From NCBI RefSeq assembly GCF_001458215.1, contig NZ_CYTW01000001.1:310001-374000 (forward strand): 64,000 nt of DNA, read 5' to 3'. The notes under the pieces are model-generated. The model saw only the letters and a list, made by a program, of their open reading frames with translations, made no database searches and was not told where the DNA came from. Below, piece by piece: positions 44,386 to 53,933 of this stretch. This DNA is from Shimia thalassica. Its GTDB lineage: Bacteria > Pseudomonadota > Alphaproteobacteria > Rhodobacterales > Rhodobacteraceae. The stretch's first letter is position 1; each line of letters opens with the position of its first letter. The position numbers and the translations under genes are program-made.

Positions 44386-46107
44386 ATGGCTCTTGCCGAA
44401 AGGATTAACGTGCGCGAGGTGGCACAAGGGCGGGATGGAGATGTTGTATTGGGGGACGACTGGGTCGCCCCCGAAGCCAACGTCGAGAGCGAGATGCGCG
44501 GACGCAGAGAGCGTCGGCGCCTTTTGCCGTTGAGTAAATCTCCGCTGACCCGAAAAATTATTACATTCAACCTGATCGCCTTGGGCGTTCTGGTGATTGG
44601 CATTCTATTTTTGAATTCGGCCCGCGATAGCCTTGCGGTGCAGCGCGCTGGTGGCTTGATGTCCGAGGCGCGTTTGATTTCTGGTGCATTTGTGGCCCAG
44701 ATGCCAACAGGTGCGCCCGTTAACCTTGCGACCGGTGATGGTGTCGATGTCGAGCAGACCCTCGATCTTTTGCCATTGCGGCAGGGGACACATGTTTATC
44801 TTTTCGATGGTGGCAAGTCTCTTGTCGGGACGGCACAGGGCACCGAAACGAATGAAGCCGCAGAGGCGTTTTCCGAACGGCCACAGGGCACCCCGTTTAC
44901 CAGTGCGTTGAACTGGCTTTGGGGTCTGGTCGCCGGTGAAGAAAGCGCTGTTATCTATGATTTGCCCAGTGTGGTTGAACAGGCCACAGGCCTTGTTGAC
45001 CAGATCGGGTCAGAAGGCGAAATTCTGACCACCATCAAGGGCCCTGAAAACAGCACTGTTTTTGCCGCGGGCGTGCCGCTGGAACACAACGGAACTGTTG
45101 TCGGCACCGTGGTTCTGACAAGTGCCGCAGGTGAACTGGATCAATGGGTGCGCAGTGAACGTGAACGCGTCCTGCAAATGTTCCTGATTGCAACGGTGGT
45201 CTCTATCGGGCTGTCGATGGTTCTGGCCTCGACGATTTCGAACCCTCTTTCGGATTTGGCAGCGGCGGCCGAGATTGGTCGAGACAACAACAGCGCCCGG
45301 ACAGTGAACCCTGGACGTGTGCGTATCCCTGATTTGACGGCCCGTCCCGACGAGATCGGGCGCTTGTCGGGGGCGCTGCGCGGTATGGTTTCTGCTTTGT
45401 ACGACCGGATTGACGGCAACGAACAATTCGCCGCCGATGTGGCTCACGAAATCAAGAACCCCTTGGCCAGCCTCCGGTCTGCGGTGGGCTCGTTGCGCAT
45501 GGTGAAAAAGGAAGAGCATCGCGAAAAGCTCTTGGATGTGATTGATCACGATGTGCGTCGCCTCGACCGCTTGGTCAGCGATATCTCGAACGCGTCCCGC
45601 CTTGACAGTGAATTGGTCAAGGAAGAGGAAGAGTTGTTCAACCTTCTGAACATGCTGAACAATATCGCCCAGTATTTGGGAGAAGACGCAGGCAGCAAGG
45701 GGATCGACTTTATCACCGATTTGCCAGAGAATCCGATCGAAATTCGAGGTCTCGAAGCGCGTCTTGCGCAGGTGTTCGTCAACCTGATCACCAACGCAAT
45801 CAGCTTTTGTGAAGACGGTGATGCCATTCGCATCTGGGCGCGACGTCGCGAGAACCGCGTGCTGGTTGTTGTCGAAGACACCGGCCCCGGTATTCCGGAT
45901 CAGGCATTGAACAAGATTTTCAACCGGTTCTATTCCCAGCGTCCAGAAGAGCAGTTCGGCAATAACTCTGGTCTTGGTCTTGCGATTTCGAAGCAAATTG
46001 TCGAAGCGCATGGCGGCGTCATCTGGGCAGAAAACATCCGCCCGACAGATGCCGATATCACATCCGAGCCTTTGGGCGCCCGCTTTGTGGTTGGGCTTCC
46101 GGTTTGA
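44386..46107 (+). CDS. chvG: sensor histidine kinase ChvG
   Basis: The 573-residue inner-membrane kinase has a cytoplasmic N-terminus of about 55 residues, a first membrane helix (about 65-82), a periplasmic sensor domain, a second helix (about 268-288), HAMP, then HisKA with His354 in VAHEIKNPL, and an ATPase with EDTGPGIP and GLGLAISKQI. The order and length fit ChvG/ExoS. It is followed by hprK after three bases. The periplasmic repressor ExoR, the known partner in rhizobia, is not in the window. Confidence 0.93.
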   Translation: MALAERINVREVAQGRDGDVVLGDDWVAPEANVESEMRGRRERRRLLPLSKSPLTRKIITFNLIALGVLVIGILFLNSARDSLAVQRAGGLMSEARLISGAFVAQMPTGAPVNLATGDGVDVEQTLDLLPLRQGTHVYLFDGGKSLVGTAQGTETNEAAEAFSERPQGTPFTSALNWLWGLVAGEESAVIYDLPSVVEQATGLVDQIGSEGEILTTIKGPENSTVFAAGVPLEHNGTVVGTVVLTSAAGELDQWVRSERERVLQMFLIATVVSIGLSMVLASTISNPLSDLAAAAEIGRDNNSARTVNPGRVRIPDLTARPDEIGRLSGALRGMVSALYDRIDGNEQFAADVAHEIKNPLASLRSAVGSLRMVKKEEHREKLLDVIDHDVRRLDRLVSDISNASRLDSELVKEEEELFNLLNMLNNIAQYLGEDAGSKGIDFITDLPENPIEIRGLEARLAQVFVNLITNAISFCEDGDAIRIWARRRENRVLVVVEDTGPGIPDQALNKIFNRFYSQRPEEQFGNNSGLGLAISKQIVEAHGGVIWAENIRPTDADITSEPLGARFVVGLPV

Positions 46108-46110
46108 TCC

Positions 46111-46566
46111 ATGGAACAGGGGCAATCGCTGTCTGATTTACACTCTGACGGTATGCAATTGCTGCACGCGACAAGCGTCGCGTGCCACGGCAAGGCGGTT
46201 CTCATTCAGGGGTGTTCTGGCACCGGAAAATCGACGCTTGCGTTGCAACTTATTGCATTAGGTGGCGTTCTGGTCGCGGATGATCGCACGCAGCTGTGGC
46301 AGGGACACACATCGCTTATGGTGGATGCCCCCGACAGGCTCAGGGGATTGATAGAGGCACGTGGTGTCGGGATTTTGCGCGCGGTTCCGGCCGGGCCCAC
46401 ACCTTTGGCGCTGGTTGTCGATCTGGATGAGCTGGAAAAAGACCGGCTGCCCGAACGGCACGAGACGATGTTGCTGGGTCAATCCGTCCCCTTGCTTCGG
46501 GGTGTTTCAGAGCCACATTTTGCACCAGCGATACTGCAACTCCTCGCGCATGGCAGAGAGGCCTGA
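46111..46566 (+). CDS. hprK: HPr kinase HprK, short alphaproteobacterial form
   Basis: The 151-residue product carries only the kinase domain, as usual in alphaproteobacteria, without the N-terminal domain of the Firmicutes enzyme. Walker A is GCSGTGKST at 34-42, followed by LIALGGVLVADDRTQLW. It phosphorylates the regulatory Ser of HPr. The place between chvG and rapZ is conserved in related genomes and links the two-component system to the PTS regulatory branch. Confidence 0.9.
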   Translation: MEQGQSLSDLHSDGMQLLHATSVACHGKAVLIQGCSGTGKSTLALQLIALGGVLVADDRTQLWQGHTSLMVDAPDRLRGLIEARGVGILRAVPAGPTPLALVVDLDELEKDRLPERHETMLLGQSVPLLRGVSEPHFAPAILQLLAHGREA

Positions 46567-46570
46567 AAAG

Positions 46571-47497
46571 ATGCCGGAAAACGCATCCAAAGTGCAAAGA
46601 TTGGTGTTGGTCACCGGTCCCTCGGGGGCAGGGCGGTCCACCGCGATCAAGGCATTGGAAGATGCCGGCTATGAAACGATCGATAACCTGCCTCTGGGCC
46701 TATTGGAAAGCTTGATGACGGTCCCGCGTCTTAGCCGCCCCTTGGCGTTGGGCGTGGACGTGCGTAACCGGGATTTTTCGCAATCGGCGTTGATCTCGGC
46801 GATGGACATGTTGCATCGCACACCGGGGATTGCGCCGGAATTGTTGTATCTGGATTGCCAGCCTCAGGTGCTGCAGCGTCGTTACAGCGAAACACGGCGC
46901 CGCCATCCGCTGGCGCCCGCGGAAAGCCCGATGGAGGGCATTCAGCGCGAGCTAGACCTGTTAGAGCCGATCAAGGCGCAGGCGGATATCCTGATCGACA
47001 CCAGCGAACTGTCGCCCCATGCCCTGCGTGCCGAAATTGAACGCTGGTTTGTGTCCGAGGGCGCGCCGCGGCTTGCACTGACGATCCAGTCCTTCAGCTA
47101 CAAACGTGGCTTGCCCATGGGGGTGGACACGGTGTTTGACTGCCGGTTTTTGCGCAATCCCTATTGGGAGCCGTCACTGCGCAAATTGAATGGCACCGAT
47201 CCACGGGTTGGCGCCTATGTCGGGTCGGACGAAAGGTTCGCGCCTTTCGTGACCAAGTTGCATGAAATGCTGGATATGTTGCTGCCCGCGTATGTCGCAG
47301 AGGGGCGCGCGCATTTTTCCATAGGCTTTGGGTGTACCGGAGGGCAACACCGATCGGTTTTTGCCACTGAAACCTTGGCGCAAGGCCTTGCAACTCGGGG
47401 CTGGCAGGTGTCAATTAGGCATCGCGAACTGGACCTGCAAGCCGAGCGCGCAACAAGGTCAAGATTCGCTGCAAGTGACAAGGATGGACAGATTTGA
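46571..47497 (+). CDS. rapZ: RNase adaptor/nucleotide-binding protein RapZ
   Basis: The 308-residue product has Walker A GPSGAGRST (16-24), ETIDNLPLGLLE and the C-terminal block GFGCTGGQHRSV typical of RapZ/YvcJ. In E. coli RapZ guides RNase E to GlmZ; in alphaproteobacteria its role is less clear. ATG 46571 has GAGAGG upstream and lies 4 bases after hprK; the frame reaching to 46361 is an overlap with hprK. It overlaps the next gene by four bases (TTGA). Confidence 0.9.
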   Translation: MPENASKVQRLVLVTGPSGAGRSTAIKALEDAGYETIDNLPLGLLESLMTVPRLSRPLALGVDVRNRDFSQSALISAMDMLHRTPGIAPELLYLDCQPQVLQRRYSETRRRHPLAPAESPMEGIQRELDLLEPIKAQADILIDTSELSPHALRAEIERWFVSEGAPRLALTIQSFSYKRGLPMGVDTVFDCRFLRNPYWEPSLRKLNGTDPRVGAYVGSDERFAPFVTKLHEMLDMLLPAYVAEGRAHFSIGFGCTGGQHRSVFATETLAQGLATRGWQVSIRHRELDLQAERATRSRFAASDKDGQI

Positions 47498-47886
47498 TCG
47501 GAATAGTGATCGTGGCACATGGTGGGCTCGCCAAGGAATACTTGGCAGCTGTTGAGCATGTGGTCGGATCACAATCTGGCATTCACGCAATCACCATAGA
47601 GGCCGAACATGACAGAACGGCCAAACAAACCGAAATTTGTGCTGCGGCCGATTCTGTGGATCAGGGAGATGGCGTTGTCGTCGTCACCGACATGTTTGGC
47701 GGATCACCGTCCAACCTGAGCCTGCGGGCATGCGCACCAGACAATCGTCGGATCGTTTATGGTGCCAATCTTCCTATGTTGATCAAACTTGCCAAAAGCC
47801 GACACATGTTGGTGCCCGACGCGGTGCGCGCCGCATTGGATGCAGGCAGAAAATACATCGACAGCCAGAATATCAATACGGACTAA
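47494..47886 (+). CDS. PTS mannose-type EIIA component
   Basis: The 130-residue protein is an EIIA(Man)-type domain: GIVIVAHGGLAKEYLAA with phosphoacceptor His9 and VVVTDMFGGSPSNLSLRAC. There are no EIIBCD transport genes, so it is a regulatory PTS protein that takes phosphate from HPr. The start is TTG at 47494 overlapping the rapZ stop. Confidence 0.9.
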   Translation: MIGIVIVAHGGLAKEYLAAVEHVVGSQSGIHAITIEAEHDRTAKQTEICAAADSVDQGDGVVVVTDMFGGSPSNLSLRACAPDNRRIVYGANLPMLIKLAKSRHMLVPDAVRAALDAGRKYIDSQNINTD

Positions 47887-47890
47887 TGCC

Positions 47891-48169
47891 ATGACTGAAA
47901 CTGTGACCCGTACCCTCAAGATCGTAAACCAAAAGGGGTTGCACGCGCGTGCCTCTGCAAAGCTGGTTGAGGTCGTCGAGGGCTTTGATGCCGCGGCAGA
48001 AGTTTCCAAGGATGGCTTGAGTGCTTGCGGAGACAGTATTATGGGGTTGCTGATGCTGGCTGCGTCAAAAGGCACAACGGTCGAGGTCGAGACCTCAGGA
48101 CCTGATGCGACGCCGCTGGCCGATGCAATCGAGGCGCTGGTGGCTGATAAATTCGGCGAAGGCGTCTGA
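47891..48169 (+). CDS. ptsH: HPr phosphocarrier
   Basis: This 92-residue HPr has the catalytic His18 in KGLHARASAKL and the HprK target Ser49 in GDSIMGLLMLAASKG. It hands phosphate to EIIA and is switched by Ser phosphorylation. ATG 47891 lies four bases after the EIIA stop; an earlier in-frame start at 47789 is a shadow. Confidence 0.92.
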   Translation: MTETVTRTLKIVNQKGLHARASAKLVEVVEGFDAAAEVSKDGLSACGDSIMGLLMLAASKGTTVEVETSGPDATPLADAIEALVADKFGEGV

Positions 48170-48181
48170 CACCCGACATGG

Positions 48182-49087
48182 GTGGGGAACGGGAACAAAG
48201 CTTTGTCTAAGGCGACATCTGATACGGAAATGGCTGCGAACCAGCAGCAAGGCGAAGTCTATGACCGTCGCACGCTCACCTATGCCAACAGTTTTGATGA
48301 CCGCTGGACGTCAACCGCGATCCGGACGATTGAATGGCTCACCGGGAAATTCAAGATCCTGCGGATGGTGAACAAGTTTGAACGCGCCAACGCGGAATAC
48401 CGCGGCCAGAAGTTCTGGCGCGGGGCTCTCAATATCATGGGCATCGAATTGCAAACACCCAAAGAGCAACTCGACAATATTCCGAAAGAAGGGCCTGTCA
48501 TCGTCGTGGCCAACCATCCCCACGGGATGGTCGACGGCATGATTTTTGCAGATCTGATTGGGCGGGTCCGAGAAGACTATCGCATTTTGACACGTTCGGT
48601 TCTGACCGGACTGGACGAAGCGGCAACCTCTTTCATGATCCCTGTGCCCTTCCCGCACGACCCCGAAGCACAACGCAAAATGGTCGAAATGCGCGCGAAT
48701 GCGATGTCACATCTGGCCAATGGGGGGGTCGTTGCCCTGTTCCCATCGGGTGTTGTGATGTCATCAGACAGTTGGTTCGGACCTGCAATTGAGCGCGAAT
48801 GGAATGTTTTCACCGCGAAGATGATCCGCAAATCCGGCGCGCGTGTTGTGCCAATCTTCTATCCCGGGTCAAACTCCCGCGCCTATCAGATTGCAAGCCA
48901 GGTGTCGCCAACCCTGCGCCAGGGGTTGCTGCTGCATGAAATCGTGCGCTCGTGCAACAAACCCCAAGCCCCGATTATCGGTGAGCCATTAACCGACGAA
49001 CAGATGGAATTGCTGGAAAAAAGCCCTCGCCAATTTATGGCATGGCTGCGCCAGCATACGCTTGATCTCGGCAAAACGGCGCCCTGA
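48182..49087 (+). CDS. lysophospholipid-type acyltransferase
   Basis: The 301-residue product belongs to the PlsC/hemolysin-like acyltransferase group: VVANHPHGMVDG (catalytic His/Asp block), VPFPHDPEAQRKM and ALFPSGVVM, RVVPIFYPG. It may acylate a lyso-lipid such as lyso-ornithine lipid or a phosphatidic acid precursor. The start is GTG 48182 or TTG 48203; neither has a strong ribosome site. It lies 12 bases after ptsH and may share its transcript. Confidence 0.8.
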   Translation: MGNGNKALSKATSDTEMAANQQQGEVYDRRTLTYANSFDDRWTSTAIRTIEWLTGKFKILRMVNKFERANAEYRGQKFWRGALNIMGIELQTPKEQLDNIPKEGPVIVVANHPHGMVDGMIFADLIGRVREDYRILTRSVLTGLDEAATSFMIPVPFPHDPEAQRKMVEMRANAMSHLANGGVVALFPSGVVMSSDSWFGPAIEREWNVFTAKMIRKSGARVVPIFYPGSNSRAYQIASQVSPTLRQGLLLHEIVRSCNKPQAPIIGEPLTDEQMELLEKSPRQFMAWLRQHTLDLGKTAP

Positions 49088-49102
49088 GGCTTCTTCTGGC
49101 CT

Positions 49103-49134
49103 CAAATATCCCGGAGCGCGAGGCAGAGCCTCGC
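49103..49134. repeat. extragenic element: CAAATATCCCGG with GC hairpin
   Basis: CAAATATCCCGG (49103-49114) is followed by the perfect hairpin GCGAGGC-AGA-GCCTCGC (49118-49134), between convergent genes. The same 12-base word occurs in inverse orientation at 53875-53886 beside another GC hairpin. Confidence 0.6.
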
Positions 49135-49151
49135 ATTCCCGATTTCCTGTA

Positions 49152-50027
49152 TCACCGTGTCGGAAGCGGCACTTCTCCGCGATAGTCGTAAAAACCGCGC
49201 TTGGTTTTGCGACCCAGCCAGCCCGCTTCTACATATTTGGTCAGCAACGGACAGGGGCGGTATTTTGTGTCCGCCAGACCTTCGTGCAAAACATTCATGA
49301 TCGCCAGACAGGTGTCCAACCCGATAAAGTCGGCAAGTTCAAGCGGACCCATCGGGTGGTTGGCGCCCAGCTTCATAGCGTTATCGATTGAAGCCACATT
49401 CCCAACCCCTTCATAGAGGGTATAGCAGGCTTCGTTAATCATCGGGATCAACACGCGGTTGACGATAAAGGCTGGGAAATCTTCCGCACTTGCGGCTGTT
49501 TTGTCCAACCGGTGCACGATGCCAAGACAGGTTTTGTAAGTGGCTTCATCCGTCGCAATACCACGGATCAACTCGACAAGTTTCATGAGCGGCACAGGGT
49601 TCATGAAATGAAACCCCATAAAGCGTTCGGGGCGGTCGGTGCGGCTTGCAAGACGTGTGATCGAAATGGAAGACGTGTTCGATGTCAGAATCGTGTGTGG
49701 TTGCAAGTGGGGCAACAGCGCATCAAAAATCTTGTGTTTGATTTCTTCGCGTTCGGTTGCGGCCTCGATCACAAGGTCGGTTTGTCCAAGGTCCGGCAGT
49801 TGCAATGTGGTTTTGATACGCCCCATGGCTTCGTTTTTGGCGTCTTCGCTAATGGCCTCGCGCGAGACTTGTCGGGCCATGTTCTTGTCAACACGCTGGA
49901 TGGCGGCGTCCAGCGCGTCCTGACTGATGTCGTTGAGCACGACATCATACCCTGCCAGAGCCATCACATGGGCGATCCCGTTCCCCATTTGGCCTGCGCC
50001 AACCACGCCGATTGATTTGATTTCCAT
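49152..50027 (-). CDS. 3-hydroxybutyryl-CoA dehydrogenase
   Basis: The 291-residue enzyme interconverts 3-hydroxybutyryl-CoA and acetoacetyl-CoA. It has the Rossmann motif VVGAGQMGNGIAHVMA, NTSSISITRLA, and GFHFMNPVPLMKLVE with the catalytic His region, and C-terminal HPMGPLELADFIGLDT. The ATG at 50027 is chosen over GTG 50045 because AGAGGA then acts as ribosome site and the length matches the family. It acts in beta-oxidation and PHB-related carbon flow. Confidence 0.93.
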   Translation of the reverse strand: MEIKSIGVVGAGQMGNGIAHVMALAGYDVVLNDISQDALDAAIQRVDKNMARQVSREAISEDAKNEAMGRIKTTLQLPDLGQTDLVIEAATEREEIKHKIFDALLPHLQPHTILTSNTSSISITRLASRTDRPERFMGFHFMNPVPLMKLVELIRGIATDEATYKTCLGIVHRLDKTAASAEDFPAFIVNRVLIPMINEACYTLYEGVGNVASIDNAMKLGANHPMGPLELADFIGLDTCLAIMNVLHEGLADTKYRPCPLLTKYVEAGWLGRKTKRGFYDYRGEVPLPTR

Positions 50028-50189
50028 GATCCGGTCCTCTTGCACCTTTGAAATTGACCATATGCCTCTGCGTCATGGACCTGCAAGGGCGTAGAGCCAT
50101 GAAAACTAGAGTCAAAGTGGAACATTAGCGGTTTCGAAATAGCTTTCGGCGAATCTGCCAGTGGGTGAGAATTAAATTGGTGGGTAATC

Positions 50190-51008
50190 ATGTCCTATTT
50201 AAAAAGAGGGGGCGGCTCCCTCGACTATTTGCCGTATCGACTGGCCGAGTCCCGTTTGCTGTTTCGGGGACCCAAGCCGGACCTGAAAGGCCGGTTCGTG
50301 GCTTTCCTTGGAGGCACGGAAACCTATGGAAAGTTCATTCCCGAACCTTTTCCTGATTTAATTGCGCGGGAAACGGGCTGTGCGAGTGTGAATTTTGGCG
50401 TTTTGAACGCGGGGGTGGATGTGTTCCTGTCTACACCTGCGGTCTTGCAGGTGGCGCAACGGTCGCGAAAAACCGTGATCCAGTTGCCCGGGGCGCAGAA
50501 TCTGTCGAACAGGTATTATCGCGTGCATCCCCGCCGCAATGACCGGTTTATCGGGGCGTCCAATGTGATGAAAATGGTCTTCAAAGAGGTGGATTTTACG
50601 GAATTTCATTTCACGCGTCACATGTTGGGGGTTCTTGCCGCACGCGCGCCCGACCGGTTCAAGATACTCAAGGACGAATTGCAGCAGGCCTGGGTCGCGC
50701 GGATGAAAATGCTGGTGAACATCATTGGCGGCGAGATCATTTTGTTATGGATGGCCGACCACAGCCCCGATGATCGGCAGTTCCATCACGATGTCGGGCA
50801 TGATCCGGTGTTTGTGAAACGTGACATGCTCGAAATCCTGAGGCCTCTGGTCAGCGACATCGTTGAGGTGGTGGCAAGTGAGGTTGCGCTGTCGAAAAGG
50901 GAAGAGGGGATGGTGTGCGGCGAGATGGAGCGCGTCGCGGCGCGGCGTATGCTTGGACCTGCCGTTCACGAGGAGACTGCGACGCGTTTGGTCAAATACC
51001 TTGCCTAA
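50190..51008 (+). CDS. DUF6473 family protein
   Basis: The 272-residue protein resembles the DUF6473 family of Rhodobacteraceae: FLGGTETYGKFIPEPFPD, NFGVLNAGVDVFL, VIQLPGAQNLSNRYYRVHPRRND and a C-terminal LWMADHSPDD block. The GGTET and LNAGVD segments recall SGNH-type hydrolases, but no catalytic set is clear. No signal peptide. Function unknown; sulfation or sugar modification has been suggested by analogy only. It stands alone, with its own terminator. Confidence 0.72.
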   Translation: MSYLKRGGGSLDYLPYRLAESRLLFRGPKPDLKGRFVAFLGGTETYGKFIPEPFPDLIARETGCASVNFGVLNAGVDVFLSTPAVLQVAQRSRKTVIQLPGAQNLSNRYYRVHPRRNDRFIGASNVMKMVFKEVDFTEFHFTRHMLGVLAARAPDRFKILKDELQQAWVARMKMLVNIIGGEIILLWMADHSPDDRQFHHDVGHDPVFVKRDMLEILRPLVSDIVEVVASEVALSKREEGMVCGEMERVAARRMLGPAVHEETATRLVKYLA

Positions 51009-51012
51009 AGCA

Positions 51013-51038
51013 AAAGACCCGCCATGTGGCGGGTCTTT
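51013..51038. terminator. intrinsic terminator
   Basis: AAAGACCCGCC (51013-51023), loop ATGT, GGCGGGTCTTT (51028-51038), then CTATTCTTTC. It serves the DUF6473 gene and, by symmetry, could stop minus-strand transcripts from etfA. Confidence 0.88.
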
Positions 51039-51078
51039 CTATTCTTTCAGTGCGATTACCTAAAATCGACGAAAAGGC

Positions 51079-52008
51079 TTAGCCCAGTTTTTCGGTCAGT
51101 TCGGGAACTGCCGCGAACAGGTCAGCAACCAGACCAAAGTCTGCAACCTGGAAGATTGGAGCTTCTTCGTCTTTGTTGATCGCAACGATGATCTTCGAGT
51201 CTTTCATACCAGCAAGGTGCTGGATGGCGCCGGAGATGCCGACAGCGACATAGAGATCCGGAGCAACAACTTTACCAGTCTGACCAACCTGCAGGTCGTT
51301 CGGTGCATAGCCCGAATCGACAGCGGCGCGCGATGCACCAACAGCAGCATTCAGTTTGTCAGCCAGAGTTTCGATCAGAGCGAAATCTTCTTCAGATCCA
51401 ACACCACGACCACCGGACACAACGATGCCGGCTGAAGTCAGCTCTGGACGATCCGATTCAGCAACCTTGTCTTCAACCCATTCCGACAGGCCTGGGTTTC
51501 CAGCGGCTGCAACGGTTTCGATCGAAGCCGATCCGCCTTCGCCAGCTGCGTCAAAGGTCGATGTCCGGAAAGTGATGACTTTCTTGGCATCCGACGATTT
51601 GACGGTCTGGATTGCGTTACCGGCATAGATGGGGCGCTCAAAGGTCGACCCGTCCACAACAGCAGTTGCTTCCGAAACGATCATCACGTCCAGCAGAGCC
51701 GCAACGCGAGGCATCACGTTCTTTGCGTCTGTTGTTGCTGGTGCAACGATGTGTTCGTAGCCATCAGCCAGCGACACGATCAGGGCTGCAGTCGATTCTG
51801 CGAGGCGGTGGCCCAGCGAGTCGTCTTCAGCAACCAGAACCTTGGCAACGCCATCGATTTTGGCAGCGGCTTCACCAGCTGCGGCAGCAGAACCACCAGC
51901 GGCCAGAACAGTCACTTCACCGAGCGATTTCGCAGCGGTGACAGCTTTGGCGGTGGCGTCCATCGCCAGTTCGCCATTGTTAACTTCTGCGAGAAGAAGA
52001 ACAGCCAT
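51079..52008 (-). CDS. etfA: electron transfer flavoprotein alpha subunit
   Basis: EtfA (309 residues) holds the FAD that takes electrons from acyl-CoA dehydrogenases and passes them to ETF:ubiquinone oxidoreductase. The C-terminal FAD block ([31 protein letters not shown]) is complete. Its start overlaps the etfB stop by one base (TAATG). It serves the dehydrogenases encoded at 32569-34852 and others in the cell. Confidence 0.95.
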   Translation of the reverse strand: MAVLLLAEVNNGELAMDATAKAVTAAKSLGEVTVLAAGGSAAAAGEAAAKIDGVAKVLVAEDDSLGHRLAESTAALIVSLADGYEHIVAPATTDAKNVMPRVAALLDVMIVSEATAVVDGSTFERPIYAGNAIQTVKSSDAKKVITFRTSTFDAAGEGGSASIETVAAAGNPGLSEWVEDKVAESDRPELTSAGIVVSGGRGVGSEEDFALIETLADKLNAAVGASRAAVDSGYAPNDLQVGQTGKVVAPDLYVAVGISGAIQHLAGMKDSKIIVAINKDEEAPIFQVADFGLVADLFAAVPELTEKLG

Positions 52009-52766
52009 TACACAGCCCCCGCTTCTTTGAGTTTCTCTACCAGCTCGTCAACCGAACCAACGATGATACCAGCGGCACGGGCAGCAGGCTCGGTTGTCGA
52101 AACGATCTCGAGACGTGGTGTCACGTCAACGCCGTAATCAGCAGCAGTCTTTTCATCCAGCGGCTTTTTCTTGGCTTTCATGATGTTTGGCAGCGACGCA
52201 TAGCGTGGCTCGTTCAAACGCAGATCAACGGTCACGATGGTTGGCATCGAAACTTTGACAGTTTGCAGACCGCCGTCAACTTCGCGGGTCACAACAGCTT
52301 TGTCGCCATCGATGTCCAGCTCGGAAGCAAAGGTACCCTGCGACCAACCCAGAAGGGCCGACAGCATTTGACCAGTGGCGTTCATGTCGTTGTCGATAGC
52401 TTGCTTACCGGCCAAAACGATACCGGGCTGCTCTTCTTCAACAACTTTTGCCAGAATTTTAGCAACCGCCAGAGGTTCGATGTCCTGGTGGACGTCGTCT
52501 GCAGCGATAACCAGGATCGCGCGATCTGCGCCCATGGCCAGCGCGGTGCGCAGTGTTTCCTGAGCTTGCTTTACGCCAATGGAAACAGCAACAACTTCGT
52601 CTGCTTTACCAGCCTCTTTCAGGCGAATGGCCTCTTCGACAGCAATCTCATCGAACGGGTTCATCGACATTTTCACGTTAGCGAGATCAACTCCGCTTCC
52701 GTCCGCTTTCACACGAACCTTCACGTTATAGTCAATCACGCGCTTGACAGGCACGAGTACCTTCAT
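52008..52766 (-). CDS. etfB: electron transfer flavoprotein beta subunit
   Basis: EtfB (252 residues) forms the heterodimer with EtfA and binds AMP. Typical parts are [16 protein letters not shown] at the N-terminus, [19 protein letters not shown] and the recognition-loop region ending [17 protein letters not shown]. It is the first gene of etfBA. The 291-base space to the next gene at 53058 holds the promoter; I see no other gene in it. Confidence 0.95.
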   Translation of the reverse strand: MKVLVPVKRVIDYNVKVRVKADGSGVDLANVKMSMNPFDEIAVEEAIRLKEAGKADEVVAVSIGVKQAQETLRTALAMGADRAILVIAADDVHQDIEPLAVAKILAKVVEEEQPGIVLAGKQAIDNDMNATGQMLSALLGWSQGTFASELDIDGDKAVVTREVDGGLQTVKVSMPTIVTVDLRLNEPRYASLPNIMKAKKKPLDEKTAADYGVDVTPRLEIVSTTEPAARAAGIIVGSVDELVEKLKEAGAV

Positions 52767-53057
52767 GGGCGTTGGACTCCTTAGTGTGTATGAGCCGGGA
52801 CTCCGACTCGACCAAATGCTCTCACCGACGTGATATAATCTTGCGCGGCCGCAAAACAGCGCAAAATCGTCACGTCACAGTCATACGACGTCGCGTTTTG
52901 TGATTTGAGGCCAGAATTTTGCAAGAATGTTGCGAAGACGACAGGAATTTGACGTTAGGGCAAGGAGAGGTGTCCCAACGTCGCATGATCTCTGGGCTTT
53001 CCGTCGGGCGGATTCCGGTCTTTGATGAGGTCAAATCCGAAAGAGGAGATCGGGACG

Positions 53058-53846
53058 ATGACTGAAGAGGCAAACGTACTCTATTCAACAGACGGCCACG
53101 TGGCGACCATACGTCTGAATCGCGCGCGGGCCATGAATGCCCTGAACGCGGCAACACGCGCCGAAATCCGCGCGGCACAAGCCAAGGCCGAAGATGATGA
53201 TAACATTCGCGTTGTGATCCTGACCGGATCGGGATCGTCTTTTACCTCGGGAACGGATTTGAAAGAACTTGGCGAGTTTCGCGGCAAGCACGGCATGTTC
53301 GATATTTCGGTGCGCGACTATAAGCCGATCATCGATGCCATCACCAAAAGTGACATGATCTATATTTCTGCCATCAACGGTGTTGCCGGTGGTGTGGGGC
53401 TGTCTATCGCGCTGAGTTGTGATCTGTCCCTGATGGCGGAAAGTGCGACCTGTTTTGCGCCCTTTTCCAATATCTCGCTGGTACCGGACGGGGGGCTGAC
53501 GTGGTTGTTGTTGCAACACATGGGGTCGAAACGTGCCTTTGCCGCAATCGCCGAAGCAACCCATATTTCGGCCACAGAGTGTGAAGACATGGGATTGGTG
53601 AACCGTGTGGTGGGGGATGATGCGCTTGAAGAAGAGGCGGCAACATGGGCCGCGTCACTGGCCGAGCGCGCGCCTTTGAGTTTGAGATATGCCAAGCGGA
53701 TCATGCGGGCGGCGCACACCCAGAGCCACGAACAGATTTCGCTGATGGAAAGCGAATATCAAAATATGTGTGCCAATTCCGAAGATTCGATGAGCGCGGT
53801 TATGGCGTTCATTTCAAAGCAGAAACCTGTCTTCAAAGGCAAGTGA
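53058..53846 (+). CDS. enoyl-CoA hydratase/isomerase family protein
   Basis: The 262-residue crotonase-fold protein has RARAMNALNAATRAEI, the oxyanion-hole regions SSFTSGTDLKEL and AINGVAGGVGLSIALSCDL. The Glu usually found after PEVGLGIIPD is replaced in the equivalent stretch LVPDGGLTWLL, so it may be an isomerase or a specialised hydratase. ATG 53058 follows AGAGGAG. It stands alone, followed by an extragenic repeat. Confidence 0.85.
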   Translation: MTEEANVLYSTDGHVATIRLNRARAMNALNAATRAEIRAAQAKAEDDDNIRVVILTGSGSSFTSGTDLKELGEFRGKHGMFDISVRDYKPIIDAITKSDMIYISAINGVAGGVGLSIALSCDLSLMAESATCFAPFSNISLVPDGGLTWLLLQHMGSKRAFAAIAEATHISATECEDMGLVNRVVGDDALEEEAATWAASLAERAPLSLRYAKRIMRAAHTQSHEQISLMESEYQNMCANSEDSMSAVMAFISKQKPVFKGK

Positions 53847-53853
53847 AGGTTTT

Positions 53854-53886
53854 GGGGGCTCTGCCCCCAGACCCCCGGGATATTTG
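53854..53886. repeat. extragenic element: GC hairpin with CCGGGATATTTG
   Basis: GGGGGC-TCT-GCCCCC (53854-53868), a C run and CCGGGATATTTG (53875-53886). It is the inverse of the word at 49103-49114 and sits at the end of a gene, where it may act as a terminator. Confidence 0.6.
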
Positions 53887-53933
53887 ACGCCAAGAGAAGA
53901 AATAGGGCGCATGCCTTGAAAGGCAGTCCGGAG

